Shown piece by piece: positions 55,275 to 63,541 of a DNA stretch of 64,000 nt. A model generated the notes under the pieces. It was not told the origin of the DNA. It worked only from the letters and a program-made list of their open reading frames with translations, and ran no database searches. Position 1 is the stretch's first letter, and each line of letters starts with the position of its first letter. Source of the DNA: Pyramidobacter porci (lineage in GTDB: Bacteria > Synergistota > Synergistia > Synergistales > Dethiosulfovibrionaceae); assembly GCF_009695745.1 (NCBI RefSeq), contig NZ_VUNH01000002.1, positions 186,001 to 250,000 of the forward strand, written 5' to 3'. The position numbers and the translations under genes were made by a program.

Positions 55275-55599
55275 CCGACGCGGTGTGCCGGGGCACTGCT
55301 CGCTGAAACGGACCGGTAGGAACGAAATAAAAGAGCGCGAACGGTCGCAGCGTGCCGGCCGCCACGGGGCCGTTCGCCTGCCGCGCAAGATCGTGCTGAG
55401 CAAAGAACGGGCGCGCCTGGCTGCCTTTGGGAACGATCAGTGACAGGAGTTCGCCCGTCTCGAACGCGACCATCCCGTTGCCGTCTTTGAAGGTCTCGTC
55501 TTTATCCGAGAACAATAGATCCACGACACCGGCAATAAAGAAAGAACCGTTTCCCCTGCATATCACGGGGGAAACGGTTCTTTCGCGTGCGGTCATGAA
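55275..55599. other. Region with no supported gene and an ArsC-gene terminator
   Basis: A 16-bp perfect inverted repeat (AAAGAACCGTTTCCCC and complement, 55541-55556 with 55568-55583) forms the terminator of the minus-strand ArsC-like gene. The minus frame 55596-55258 has coding-like composition (for example MVAFETGELLSLIVPKG) but begins inside this hairpin and has no ribosome site. It may be a gene remnant. I recognise no family. Confidence 0.5.
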
Positions 55600-55956
55600 T
55601 TACCTTTTCAGGGCCTTGCTCCAGTCGGCTTCTTTGAATCCGGGCAGCACCGCTTCAGGCGTAACCAGCAGAGGACGCTTGACGAGCATTCCGTCTGTGG
55701 CCAGAAGCTCATACGCTTCCTGGTCGGACATGCCGGGCAGGCGCTCCTTGACGTTCAGCGAACGATAGAGCATTCCGCTTGTGTTGAAAAAGCGCCGCAC
55801 GGGCAGACCGCTTTTTTCGTGCCACGCGCGCAGTTCGGCGGCCGTGGGGCGATCGTCCGCGATGAAGCGCTTTTCGTAGGGGACGCCGTTGTTTTTCAGC
55901 CACTGTTCGGCCTTTTTGCATGTGCTGCATCTGTCGTAACACAGAAAAAGATTCAT
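55600..55956 (-). CDS. ArsC/Spx-family protein (glutaredoxin-like)
   Basis: The 118-residue thioredoxin-fold protein has CSTCKK near residue 10-15 and the typical ArsC-like FFNTSG...KRPLL-VTPE segments. The family includes arsenate reductases, Spx regulators and YffB-type proteins. No ars genes are adjacent, so arsenate reduction is only one possibility. The start at 55956 has GGAGCG about nine bases upstream; the ATG at 55977 lacks a good site. The length of 118 fits the family. Confidence 0.82.
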   Translation of the reverse strand: MNLFLCYDRCSTCKKAEQWLKNNGVPYEKRFIADDRPTAAELRAWHEKSGLPVRRFFNTSGMLYRSLNVKERLPGMSDQEAYELLATDGMLVKRPLLVTPEAVLPGFKEADWSKALKR

Positions 55957-56556
55957 GCTTTTCACGCTCCGTTCCATGATTGCGCCGGCAGCTCGGCAAT
56001 GCGGCCGGCTTTGTCCTGAATCTATGCCGCACGGAAATATTATGACGGCTCATTGTAAAATGAAGTCGAACATCAAAGAGAGCAAGAAGCAAAACAAGCC
56101 CCCTGGATAAGCGCCGGCCGACATCACCGCGGAGGATGTCGCTGTGAGACAGGCACATTCTACCACAGAAGGACGCCGAAAGGGAAAACATCTGACTTAC
56201 GCTGACCGGGTTCCAATCCGCGGCGTCTCAAAGACGGAAGGTCGTTCAGAGGGTGAGAGCTCAACTGCTTCCCCGACGCGGCGCGCAATGAGATCAAACG
56301 AGGCTCTGTCACGTTGTACAAGGGAGGTACAAAACTGAAGCTGCCCAGAAGAGCTGCGAGGAACGCCGTCAACGCTGCGGGCGTCGTTGTGACTTCATGG
56401 AGAAATCCGAATTCACTGCTTCTGTCGAACGGCGTCGCTTTCTTTACGCTCTCTGATGTTTAACTTCATTTTACATGAGTCTCCTCTTTTTATTTTCATT
56501 CGGCATGTGTTATTATTGACAAACAAGATCTTTGTCTTTTTGCGCGGATTCGCAAG
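55957..56556. other. Gene-free stretch upstream of the sensor kinase
   Basis: About 600 bases with no gene I can support. Several short open frames are not preceded by ribosome sites. The stretch is AT-richer close to 56460-56550, and a TTGACA occurs at 56518-56523 without a matching -10. It may hold regulatory DNA or a degraded gene. Confidence 0.5.
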
Positions 56557-58605
56557 ATGACAATATCGATCATCCGAACGAGTGACGGTGCTGAGATGAC
56601 GAGAATTTTCCGTGCGGTGTTGCGAACGACCCTGTCGCTCTTTTGTCTGATGCCGGTCCTGTGGAGCGGAAAACCCGCTGCCGGGGGTGAAGCGGTGCCC
56701 GACATGGTGATCGGCACGGGCGAAGGGCGGACAATACGCGTGCTCTGTATGGAGACGCAGCCTCCGTATCTTCAGATCGACTCTCGCGGCACAATGCGCG
56801 GCGTGTACGTTGATCTGCTCGAGCTGATCGCTCAGAAGGAGAAGATGCGCTTTCTCCTTTCGCCGCGCGGTGCGGGCGACGTGAGAAATTCCATGTACCA
56901 GATCCAGCCGGAGATCGTGCTCGGTTCGCTCTATCCGGTCGATCCCGAGCAGGAGCGATTCGGTTATCTTCCCGTGCGCAATCTCGATCCGATCGATCCC
57001 GGCATGGCCGAGAACGTGGCGCGGATCCTCGAGAATTTCCCCGAAAACGAGCGGGATTCGCTGTGTTTCGCCCTGCCGTTTCTGTGGGAGTCGTCGACCG
57101 TGTTTCTGCCGAGCGGACGGACCGACGGGCTGAACGAGCTGCGCGGAAAAAGGATCTGCGTCGTTGCCGGCGCGCCGGAAGAAAAATTTTTGACGAACCT
57201 GGGCTTCAAAAAAGAGATCATGCACTGCCCGTCCGCGGCCGACGGGCTGCGCATCCTGGCGTCGGGCATGTGCGACGCCTTTGTCTGCGAGACGTTTCAG
57301 GGGCGCTATCAGCTGGAGCAGACGCGGCGCTACCGCTATGCCGTCGACGCGCGCAAACTGCCGTTGCAATCCTACGAGCGCGGTCTGGTGGTGCTGCACG
57401 GCGACGCGGCGATGGCGCTGAAGATCGGTCACGCGCTGGCGGAGATGAAGCTCGACGGGCGCTACAACGCCGTGATGAACAAATGGCTGGGGCAATACGA
57501 CGAATTCCTGCTCAGTCCGCAGATCCTCGTGCAGGCGGGCTGCGTCGTGCTGCTGTTCATCGGCGCGATCCTCTTCTGGAATCACGAACTGAAGCGGAAG
57601 ATCCGCATCGCCGCCAGCGAGCGCGACCGGATCCTCGATTTCGTCTGCGACGGGATCCTCGCCGTCGATCCTTCGGGGCGGATCACCATGCTGAACCGCA
57701 TCGCCAAACTGCTGCTGGACCTGAAAGACAGCGACGTCGGCAAGATCGCCGACGAAATGATCCCCGGGCTCGACATCCGCAGGGTGATCGACGACTGCCA
57801 GCCCGTGTACAATCTCGAGCAGAACCTGCGCGAGGCGCTGGTGTCGTGCAATAAGGTGCCGGTGTTCATCAACGGCCGCTGCTACGGCGCCATCGTCACG
57901 CTGCGCGATCTTTCCGAGCTGCAGGCGATGGCGGAGGAAATGACGGGCGTGAAGATGTACGTGGAGTCGCTGCGCATCCACAATCACGAGTTCATGAACA
58001 CGCTCCAGGCCATTTCCGGGCTGATCCAGCTGGGGCAGTATGACAAAGCGGTGGCCTACATCGCCGCGGAGACCGATTCGAGCCAGTCGGCGCATTCGTT
58101 CATGACGGAGCGGATCAAGAACGCCGCCGTCTGCGGCGTGCTGATGGGCAAAGCCGGACTGTGCCGCGAGCAAGGCATCAATTTTGTTCTCGAAGCCGAC
58201 AGCTCCTGCGCCGACCACAGCGCCGAGATCAGCGAGCGCTCGCTGGTGATCGTCGTCGGCAATCTGATGCAGAACGCGGTGGAGGCGCTTCAGGAAAAGG
58301 GCGTCGACGAGCGCGCCGAGATCCGTTTTTCCATGTACGACGAATCGGGCTACATCTTCCTGAGCGTGCGCGACAACGCCGGGCTGATGAACGCCCGCAT
58401 CGCGGAACGGCTTTTCGACAAAGGGTTCAGCACCAAGAAAAAAGGCCGTCCCTCGGGCTTTGGACTTTACACGATCAGCAATATCGTAACGTCGCTTGGC
58501 GGCGACATTTCAGTGGATTTTGCGGAGGGGGAGTACACGGATTTCACCGTGACGATCCCGCTTCCGAAGAAACAGGAGGGGCTCGCTTATGCCGGAAGCT
58601 ATTGA
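56557..58605 (+). CDS. DcuS/CitA-type sensor kinase with a binding-protein sensor domain
   Basis: The 682-residue protein has a signal/anchor near residues 15-36. A periplasmic SBP_bac_3-like domain follows (about 60-325; IRVLCMETQPPYLQ..., then RTDGLNELRGKRICVV). TM is about 326-345, then a PAS domain (about 360-460) and a SPOB/CitA-type H-box IHNHEFMNTLQAISGLIQLG with phospho-His 477, and HATPase (NAVEALQE, GFGLYTI). The family usually senses citrate or C4-acids through a PAS/Cache domain; here it is a venus-flytrap. No strong ribosome site is seen; an in-frame ATG at 56596 may be the real start. Confidence 0.85.
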   Translation: MTISIIRTSDGAEMTRIFRAVLRTTLSLFCLMPVLWSGKPAAGGEAVPDMVIGTGEGRTIRVLCMETQPPYLQIDSRGTMRGVYVDLLELIAQKEKMRFLLSPRGAGDVRNSMYQIQPEIVLGSLYPVDPEQERFGYLPVRNLDPIDPGMAENVARILENFPENERDSLCFALPFLWESSTVFLPSGRTDGLNELRGKRICVVAGAPEEKFLTNLGFKKEIMHCPSAADGLRILASGMCDAFVCETFQGRYQLEQTRRYRYAVDARKLPLQSYERGLVVLHGDAAMALKIGHALAEMKLDGRYNAVMNKWLGQYDEFLLSPQILVQAGCVVLLFIGAILFWNHELKRKIRIAASERDRILDFVCDGILAVDPSGRITMLNRIAKLLLDLKDSDVGKIADEMIPGLDIRRVIDDCQPVYNLEQNLREALVSCNKVPVFINGRCYGAIVTLRDLSELQAMAEEMTGVKMYVESLRIHNHEFMNTLQAISGLIQLGQYDKAVAYIAAETDSSQSAHSFMTERIKNAAVCGVLMGKAGLCREQGINFVLEADSSCADHSAEISERSLVIVVGNLMQNAVEALQEKGVDERAEIRFSMYDESGYIFLSVRDNAGLMNARIAERLFDKGFSTKKKGRPSGFGLYTISNIVTSLGGDISVDFAEGEYTDFTVTIPLPKKQEGLAYAGSY

Positions 58606-59275
58606 TGTGCTCATTGTCGAAGACGATCCGATGGTGGCGGCGATCCATCGCCAGTTTATCGGCGCCGTCCCGGGGTTTATCGTCGCGGGCGTGGTGTCCA
58701 GCGGCAAGGACGCGCTGGAGTTTCTGCAGCAGCATCCCGTCCGCCTCGTGATCCTGGACGTTTTTCTGCCGGGCATGGACGGCGTGGCCACACTGCAGAA
58801 GATCCGCGAGATGAACCGCACCGTCGGCGTCATCGTCGTGTCGGCGTCGCGCGATACCAACACGATCAACGCCGTGCTCAAGGCGGGGGCTTTCGATTAC
58901 GTGATCAAGCCTTTCGTCTTCGAGCGCATCCAAACGTCGCTGCGTTCGTTTCAGCAGCTGGAAAACCGTCTCAACCGCGGCGCCGATCAGATCGACCAGA
59001 AGGAGCTGGACCGCTTGCTGCAAGTTCAGCAGAAGGAGACGGCCGCCAACGATCTGCCCAAGGGTCTGAACCCGCAGACGCTGCAGCAGGTGAAGAACCT
59101 TCTCGGGCACGCCGCCTCGCCGCTGTCTTCGGTCGAAACGGCGCAGGCCCTCAAGATCTCGCGCATCACGGCGAGGCGCTATCTCGAGTATCTCGTCGCC
59201 GCCGGCGAGGCGACGCTGGAACTGGAATATCAGAAAGTCGGCCGCCCCACGAACCGTTACGCGCTGAGGAAATAA
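58589..59275 (+). CDS. CitB/DcuR-type response regulator
   Basis: The 228-residue regulator has a receiver domain with the DD pair (VEDDP), phospho-acceptor in LVILDVFLPGMDG and the KPF Lys, then a linker and a CitB-family helix-turn-helix (SSVETAQALKISRITARRYLEYLVAAGEATLE). It overlaps the kinase by 17 bases and is its partner. The target genes are not visible; the TRAP system further downstream is one candidate. Confidence 0.92.
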   Translation: MPEAIDVLIVEDDPMVAAIHRQFIGAVPGFIVAGVVSSGKDALEFLQQHPVRLVILDVFLPGMDGVATLQKIREMNRTVGVIVVSASRDTNTINAVLKAGAFDYVIKPFVFERIQTSLRSFQQLENRLNRGADQIDQKELDRLLQVQQKETAANDLPKGLNPQTLQQVKNLLGHAASPLSSVETAQALKISRITARRYLEYLVAAGEATLELEYQKVGRPTNRYALRK

Positions 59276-59328
59276 GGACCAAGGCGCTTCATCGGGGCGA
59301 AAAGGATCGTCGCCGCGCCGGTTTCGCA

Positions 59329-59344
59329 TGTTCCACGTGGAACA
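59329..59344. other. parS centromere site (ParB binding)
   Basis: TGTTCCACGTGGAACA is a perfect 16-base palindrome and matches chromosomal parS variants (consensus TGTTnCACGTGnAACA). It lies in a non-coding stretch of about 370 bases. parS sites normally cluster near the replication origin. Confidence 0.88.
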
Positions 59345-59414
59345 CTTTGCCCCGAAGCCCGACGAATGCCGGAACGGCGTGATATAGAAAAAAGAAATTG
59401 CGCGTTTTCGATCG

Positions 59415-59469
59415 AAAGAGCGGGGGGCGGGGCGCCGGATAAAATCCGGCGCCCCGCCCCCCGCTCTTT
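59415..59469. terminator. Long perfect hairpin, bidirectional terminator
   Basis: A 26-bp perfect inverted repeat (59415-59440 with 59444-59469) has a 3-base loop. Ends are AAAGAG / CTCTTT and the core is very GC-rich. It could terminate the response regulator transcript; the perfection is unusual. Confidence 0.6.
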
Positions 59470-59527
59470 GAGTGTACGTTTGCGTTCTTATACTGTTTCT
59501 TGATAAAAAGCATTGACATAGTTTGCC

Positions 59528-59617
59528 GGCCGCTGCGAGGGAGTTCAGTCGCTCAGGACTATCTCGACCGCTGCGCAGTCTGCGCAGTTCGCTTTGCGAA
59601 TCTCCCTCGCAGCGGCC
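59528..59617. repeat. Branched inverted-repeat element
   Basis: A 16-bp perfect outer stem (GGCCGCTGCGAGGGAG, 59528-59543, with CTCCCTCGCAGCGGCC, 59602-59617) encloses further hairpins: GTCG/CGAC (548-551 with 565-568), CTGCGCA-gtc-TGCGCAG (571-587) and TTCGC-ttt-GCGAA. This forms a multi-branched shape. It may be a structured RNA or cruciform, or a remnant of a mobile repeat. No known family is recognised. Confidence 0.5.
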
Positions 59618-59648
59618 TTGTGTTCGGCATTTTAATTGAGAAGCGGTA

Positions 59649-60023
59649 TTACAGCGAAATGCCCGAGAACGGGCCGCTGAGCTTTTGGCCGCCCAGTTTT
59701 TTCAGGTCGCGTTCCGACATCGCGCCGAAATCGACCTTTTCCAGCCACTCGGTCGAATAGCCGGGCGTGGTCATCGCTCCCCGCGGCGTCATCACGCTGC
59801 CGTCGTGGTGCTTTCCGATCAGCTCGAAGGCGAAGCTCCACCAGCCCTCGCACAGCTCGTCCATGTTCGCACAAGTGTATTCGGTGACGCGCTGCACGGC
59901 CTCTTTGCCGCGGCCGCGGGCGCAGAGATCGACGATCTCGTTCTCGAAACCCGTCTGCGCGGCGAAGAAACGCTCTTCGCGCCGGGCGCGCCGGGAGCGG
60001 AACGCCTTTCGCCCGCCTTGCAT
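59649..60023 (-). pseudogene. C-terminal remnant of a C69-family dipeptidase
   Basis: About 124 residues resemble only the last part of C69 (PepD-like) dipeptidases: RREERFFAAQTGFENEIVDL, then EGWWSFAFELIGKHHDGSVM and PGYSTEWLEKVDFG. A full gene has about 480 residues, and the N-terminal Cys nucleophile half is missing. There is no proper start or ribosome site, and its 5' end meets the promoter region of the flavodiiron gene. It is a decayed remnant. Confidence 0.7.
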
Positions 60024-60046
60024 GTCCCGACGCGGAATCGTATAAT
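60018..60046 (+). promoter_or_regulatory. Sigma-70-type promoter of the flavodiiron gene
   Basis: TTGCAT (60018-60023), exactly 17 bases, TATAAT (60041-60046), 75 bases ahead of the start codon. Confidence 0.75.
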
Positions 60047-60121
60047 AGTATAGTTTTCATATATCCATCGTTTCGTGCCGACGGCGCGTCGAAGTACACT
60101 CTGAAATCGGGAGGTTTTCTC

Positions 60122-61321
60122 ATGTTGAAGGCGATTTCTGTCTCGGACAAAATCTGGTGGGTCGGCGTCAACGACCGCAAGACGCCGCTCTTTGAAAATC
60201 TGTGGTCGCTGCCCTACGGCGTCTCCTACAATTCCTATCTGATCGACGATGAAAAAGTGGCGCTGATCGACGGTGTCAAGGGCGAGTTCTTCGGCGAATA
60301 CCTCGAGCGCATCCAGAGCATCGTCGGCGCCCGTCCCGTGGACTATTTGATCGTCAATCACGTCGAGCCCGACCATTCCAGCGCCATCCGCATGCTGCGC
60401 CAGGTGTACCCCAACATCACCGTCGTCGCCGACAAACAGGCGCTGACCCTGATCGGCCAGTTTTACGGGACTTCGCTCGCCACGAAGGAAGTGAAGGACG
60501 GCGAGACGCTGGAACTGGGCGCGCACAGCCTGACCTTCGCGACGATCCCGATGGTGCACTGGCCCGAGACGATGATCTCCTTCGAGAACTCCAGCGGCAT
60601 CGCCTTCACCTGCGACGCGTTCGGCAGCTACGGCGCGCTCAACGGCGGCATCTTCGGCGACGAGCTGGACATGCACGTTTACACCAGCGAGGCGCGCCGC
60701 TATTACGCCACCATCGTGGGACGCTTCAGCGTCAACGTGCAGGCCGCTCTCAAGAAAGCCGCCGCGCTGCCGATCAAGATGATCTGCCCCTCCCACGGCC
60801 CCGTCCACCGCGGCGAAGGCGTGGCGCGCGCCGTGAAGCTGTACGACGGCATGAGCCGCCAGGAGACGACGCAGAGCGCCGTGATCGTCTACGGCTCCAT
60901 GTACGGCAACACCGCCCGTATGGCCGAGTGCGTCGCCGACGGCCTGTGCCGCGGCGGCGTGGCGGACGTCAAAGTCTACGACGCCGGCACGGCCGACCTG
61001 AGCTGGATCATCCGCGACGCGTGGCGCAGCCGCGGCCTGGCGCTGCTGAGCTGCTGCTACAACATGGGCATGTTCCCCGCCATGATGCCCGTGGTGGAGA
61101 AGATCGACAACTGCAAGATCAGCGGCCGCGTGCTCGCAATCGCCGGCTGCTACAGCTGGAGCAAGGGCGCCGAGCTCAAGCCGCTGCAGGCGCTGGCCGA
61201 CAAGCCCGGCTGGGACCTGATCGAGAACGTCGTGGAAGTGAAAAGCTGCCCCACCGAAGCCGACGAAGCCGCCCTGCGCGGGGTGGGCGCGGAGATGGCG
61301 CGTCGGATTCGAGCAGAATAA
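60122..61321 (+). CDS. FprA-family A-type flavodiiron protein
   Basis: The 399-residue cytosolic protein has an N-terminal MBL-fold diiron domain (about 1-250, with NHVEPDHSSA ligands and a later SHGPVHRG His) and a C-terminal flavodoxin domain (VIVYGSMYGNTARMAE). Such proteins reduce O2 to water or NO to N2O and protect anaerobes from oxygen. No rubredoxin domain is fused, so an external electron donor is needed. GGGAGG precedes the ATG. It has its own promoter and terminator. Confidence 0.92.
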   Translation: MLKAISVSDKIWWVGVNDRKTPLFENLWSLPYGVSYNSYLIDDEKVALIDGVKGEFFGEYLERIQSIVGARPVDYLIVNHVEPDHSSAIRMLRQVYPNITVVADKQALTLIGQFYGTSLATKEVKDGETLELGAHSLTFATIPMVHWPETMISFENSSGIAFTCDAFGSYGALNGGIFGDELDMHVYTSEARRYYATIVGRFSVNVQAALKKAAALPIKMICPSHGPVHRGEGVARAVKLYDGMSRQETTQSAVIVYGSMYGNTARMAECVADGLCRGGVADVKVYDAGTADLSWIIRDAWRSRGLALLSCCYNMGMFPAMMPVVEKIDNCKISGRVLAIAGCYSWSKGAELKPLQALADKPGWDLIENVVEVKSCPTEADEAALRGVGAEMARRIRAE

Positions 61322-61367
61322 CGTCGGCAGAATTTTACGCGTTCCACCGTCCGGCAGGAGAACGTAG

Positions 61368-61418
61368 AACTCGGGACGAAGCCTCCGCAGGATGACGCTT
61401 CGTCCCGAGTTTTTCTTT
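61368..61418 (+). terminator. Terminator after the flavodiiron gene
   Basis: AACTCGGGACGAAGC pairs perfectly with GCTTCGTCCCGAGTT (61368-61382 with 61397-61411) and ends in TTTTTCTTTG. Confidence 0.9.
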
Positions 61419-61514
61419 GTCATTGCAAAGCGCTTTATCGAGGCTTGGGCGCCGTTCTTTGCGGCAAGAAAAAATTTCTTGCCGTGAGATTGTTTTCTCC
61501 GAGGAGATGATAAA

Positions 61515-62186
61515 ATGTCGTACCAGTCTGCAATTCCCCAGTCCGTTACCGAGGAAGTGACGCGTTATTTGCACCGTCAGCTGCTGGTGAGAAACCGCTT
61601 CCAGCCCGGCTCGTTCATCCGCGAGAACGACGTGGCCGAAGAACTCAAGGTAAGCCGCTCGCCGGTGCGCGAAGCGCTGAAGATCCTCGAGTCCTACGGC
61701 ATCGTCAAAACTCTGCCGCGGCGCGGCGCCTTGGTGTTGCAGTATACCAATGCCGACGTGGGGGAGATCTACGATGTGCGCGTGCTGCTCGAGTCGAAAG
61801 TCTATTCTCGGATCGTGAAAAACCATCTGCTGAACGACGAACATTACAAGCATTTGATGAAGTGTATCGACGATTATCGTGATATCCGCGCGGCCTTCGA
61901 GAAAAACCTTCAGGAAGGACAGCTGGATTTCTTCGATCTGGAGTGCCGCTTCCACTTCTATATCCACGAGATTTCGGGACTGACCTGGACTTCCGAGCTC
62001 CTGAAGAAGACTTATTCGCGCCTGTTCCAGTACATGATCCACAACGTCGGTCTCGAGGATCTGGACAGCATCCTCGCGTTTCACACCAACATCGTGGAAA
62101 ATCTGAGAAGCGGCGATTTGGCGGCGTTGGGAGAGAACCGCATCGAAAGCTACATGCTGGACAAAGCTTACCGCCCCGACAAGTGA
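61515..62186 (+). CDS. GntR-family (FadR-type) transcription regulator
   Basis: The 223-residue regulator has an N-terminal winged helix (about 10-72, IRENDVAEELKVSRSPVREALKILESYGIVKTLPRRG) and an all-helical FCD ligand-binding domain (about 80-215) with Asp/His-type metal ligand positions. FCD regulators sense organic acids or amino-acid-derived metabolites. The target is unknown. GAGGAG lies eight bases before the ATG. Confidence 0.92.
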   Translation: MSYQSAIPQSVTEEVTRYLHRQLLVRNRFQPGSFIRENDVAEELKVSRSPVREALKILESYGIVKTLPRRGALVLQYTNADVGEIYDVRVLLESKVYSRIVKNHLLNDEHYKHLMKCIDDYRDIRAAFEKNLQEGQLDFFDLECRFHFYIHEISGLTWTSELLKKTYSRLFQYMIHNVGLEDLDSILAFHTNIVENLRSGDLAALGENRIESYMLDKAYRPDK

Positions 62187-62512
62187 GCGGATTCTCAATG
62201 GAGCTCATGAACGGAGTATGGTCAGCGCTCCGAGGGAGCTCAAGCTTTTATAGTGAAACGATATGAAGCGACTTCCGGCACCGCCTGCCGATCCTTCCGA
62301 GCGAGCTCCTCGCGGAAGGATCTTTTGTTTGCGGTCGATTGACAAACCGCGCGAACGAATCTAAAGCGGAAAAATCTTGGCGACGGTCGGGAAATTGGGG
62401 ATGAGGCGGGGCGGGGAGACTTCACTCAGGGCGGCATCGGCCGAGCGCGTCAAGCACGGCTTCAAAAGCTGTCGCCCCGTACTGCGTGGAGACGGAAATA
62501 GCGCTCCCGGCG
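62187..62512. other. Intergenic region with a terminator
   Basis: A hairpin GATCCTTCCG / CGGAAGGATC with a T run (62290-62326) fits the end of the GntR gene. The remaining bases, up to the convergent IclR stop at 62513, hold no gene I can support. Confidence 0.55.
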
Positions 62513-63301
62513 TCAGCCCCGGGCTTTGGGAAGCGCCCCGAAGGGCAAATCGGGCGCGCCGAAGGAACGGGAAAGTTCGCGGCATTCCCTGACGATAACG
62601 GGAGCGACTTTTGCCTTGATCTCGTCGGTGAAGCGGAAGCTGGGGCCGGAGATGCACAGGCAGGCTGCGAGTCTGCCCGTGAAGTCGAAGAGCGGGCAGG
62701 CAATGGACGACGTGCCTTCCTCGCGTTCGGCCAGACTGACGGCGTAACCGCGTTGCCGCGCTTCGCCGACTTCGCCGAGAAACTGATCCCAGCGTTCCTT
62801 TCTGTCCTGCGGGGCCTCCGCGTAAACGCGTCGGATCTCGTCGGACGTCATGGAGCCAAGAAAAATCTTCGCGGTGGCGCCGGCCCAGAGCGGATAATAG
62901 GAGCCGGGGTGAGAAATGCGCTTCAGCTCGTGAAGGCTGACCGCCTGCTCGACGCAGACACGCCAGATGTCATGTTTGTAATAGAGGCTGACTGTTTCGC
63001 CGAATACGTCGCGCAGCCGCCGCATGACCGGCAGCACGGCGTTTTTGATGGAGTCGTGCGCCTGAAAGAGCTTGCCGAGGCGATAGGCTTTCCAGCTCAC
63101 GCGGTAGAGACGATTGGCATCTCGCTCGAGAAAACCCTCCGCGCACAGCGCCGAAAGGATTCGCAGCGTGGTGGGCATGGAAAAACCGGTTTTTCCCGTG
63201 ACGGCGGTCAGCGAAAGCTGCGGGGCGTCCTCGGAAAAGCAGTCGAGCACTGACAGACATTTTCTTATCGATGAAACTCCGTTGACTGATTGGGCAGACA
63301 T
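62513..63301 (-). CDS. IclR-family transcription regulator
   Basis: The 262-residue regulator has an N-terminal winged helix (about 5-70, SSIRKCLSVLDCFSEDAPQ...TTLRILSALCAEGFL) and a C-terminal IclR effector domain. Divergent from the TAXI-TRAP binding-protein gene, it is the likely local regulator of that transport system. GAGGGG is close to the start codon. The length is normal for the family. Confidence 0.92.
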   Translation of the reverse strand: MSAQSVNGVSSIRKCLSVLDCFSEDAPQLSLTAVTGKTGFSMPTTLRILSALCAEGFLERDANRLYRVSWKAYRLGKLFQAHDSIKNAVLPVMRRLRDVFGETVSLYYKHDIWRVCVEQAVSLHELKRISHPGSYYPLWAGATAKIFLGSMTSDEIRRVYAEAPQDRKERWDQFLGEVGEARQRGYAVSLAEREEGTSSIACPLFDFTGRLAACLCISGPSFRFTDEIKAKVAPVIVRECRELSRSFGAPDLPFGALPKARG

Positions 63302-63322
63302 TTTTCCCCTCGCTTTTTTGAG

Positions 63323-63397
63323 TGAAAGTATGGACTTTCAAGGACCCATCGGAATTACGAAAATTTTATCATTTTATTTCATGATATGGAAGTCCAT
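63323..63397. promoter_or_regulatory. Paired inverted repeats between IclR and TRAP genes
   Basis: TGAAAGT-atgg-ACTTTCA (63323-63340) is a perfect 7-bp inverted repeat; ATGGAAGTCCAT (63386-63397) is a 12-base palindrome. They share a TGGACTTyC half-site. Both lie in the divergent region, and I infer they are IclR operator candidates. Confidence 0.5.
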
Positions 63398-63421
63398 TGC
63401 GTAACAAGGAAGCATTGATCA

Positions 63422-63450
63422 TTGACAAAGGGGAAAAGGTACTTCATAAT
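63422..63450 (+). promoter_or_regulatory. Sigma-70-type promoter of the TRAP gene
   Basis: Perfect TTGACA (63422-63427), 17 bases, CATAAT (63445-63450). It lies 25 bases beyond the downstream palindrome, suiting repression or activation by the divergent IclR regulator. Confidence 0.78.
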
Positions 63451-63541
63451 TATGTCCGCTTAGTAAAAGTTGCTTTCATCATATAAAAATGCAGTGTCGG
63501 TTTGTTTAAGAAAATGTCAATACATTGAGGAGGCAGCGGTT

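Noticed and set aside
55977-55977. ATG at 55977 as the start of the ArsC-like gene
   Set aside because: It lacks a good ribosome site, and the extra seven residues are not part of the fold; the ATG at 55956 is better supported.
56200-56235. A tRNA-like T-arm, GGGTTCCAATCC
   Set aside because: The T-loop has C where the conserved purine should be, and I could not build the acceptor, D or anticodon arms around it.
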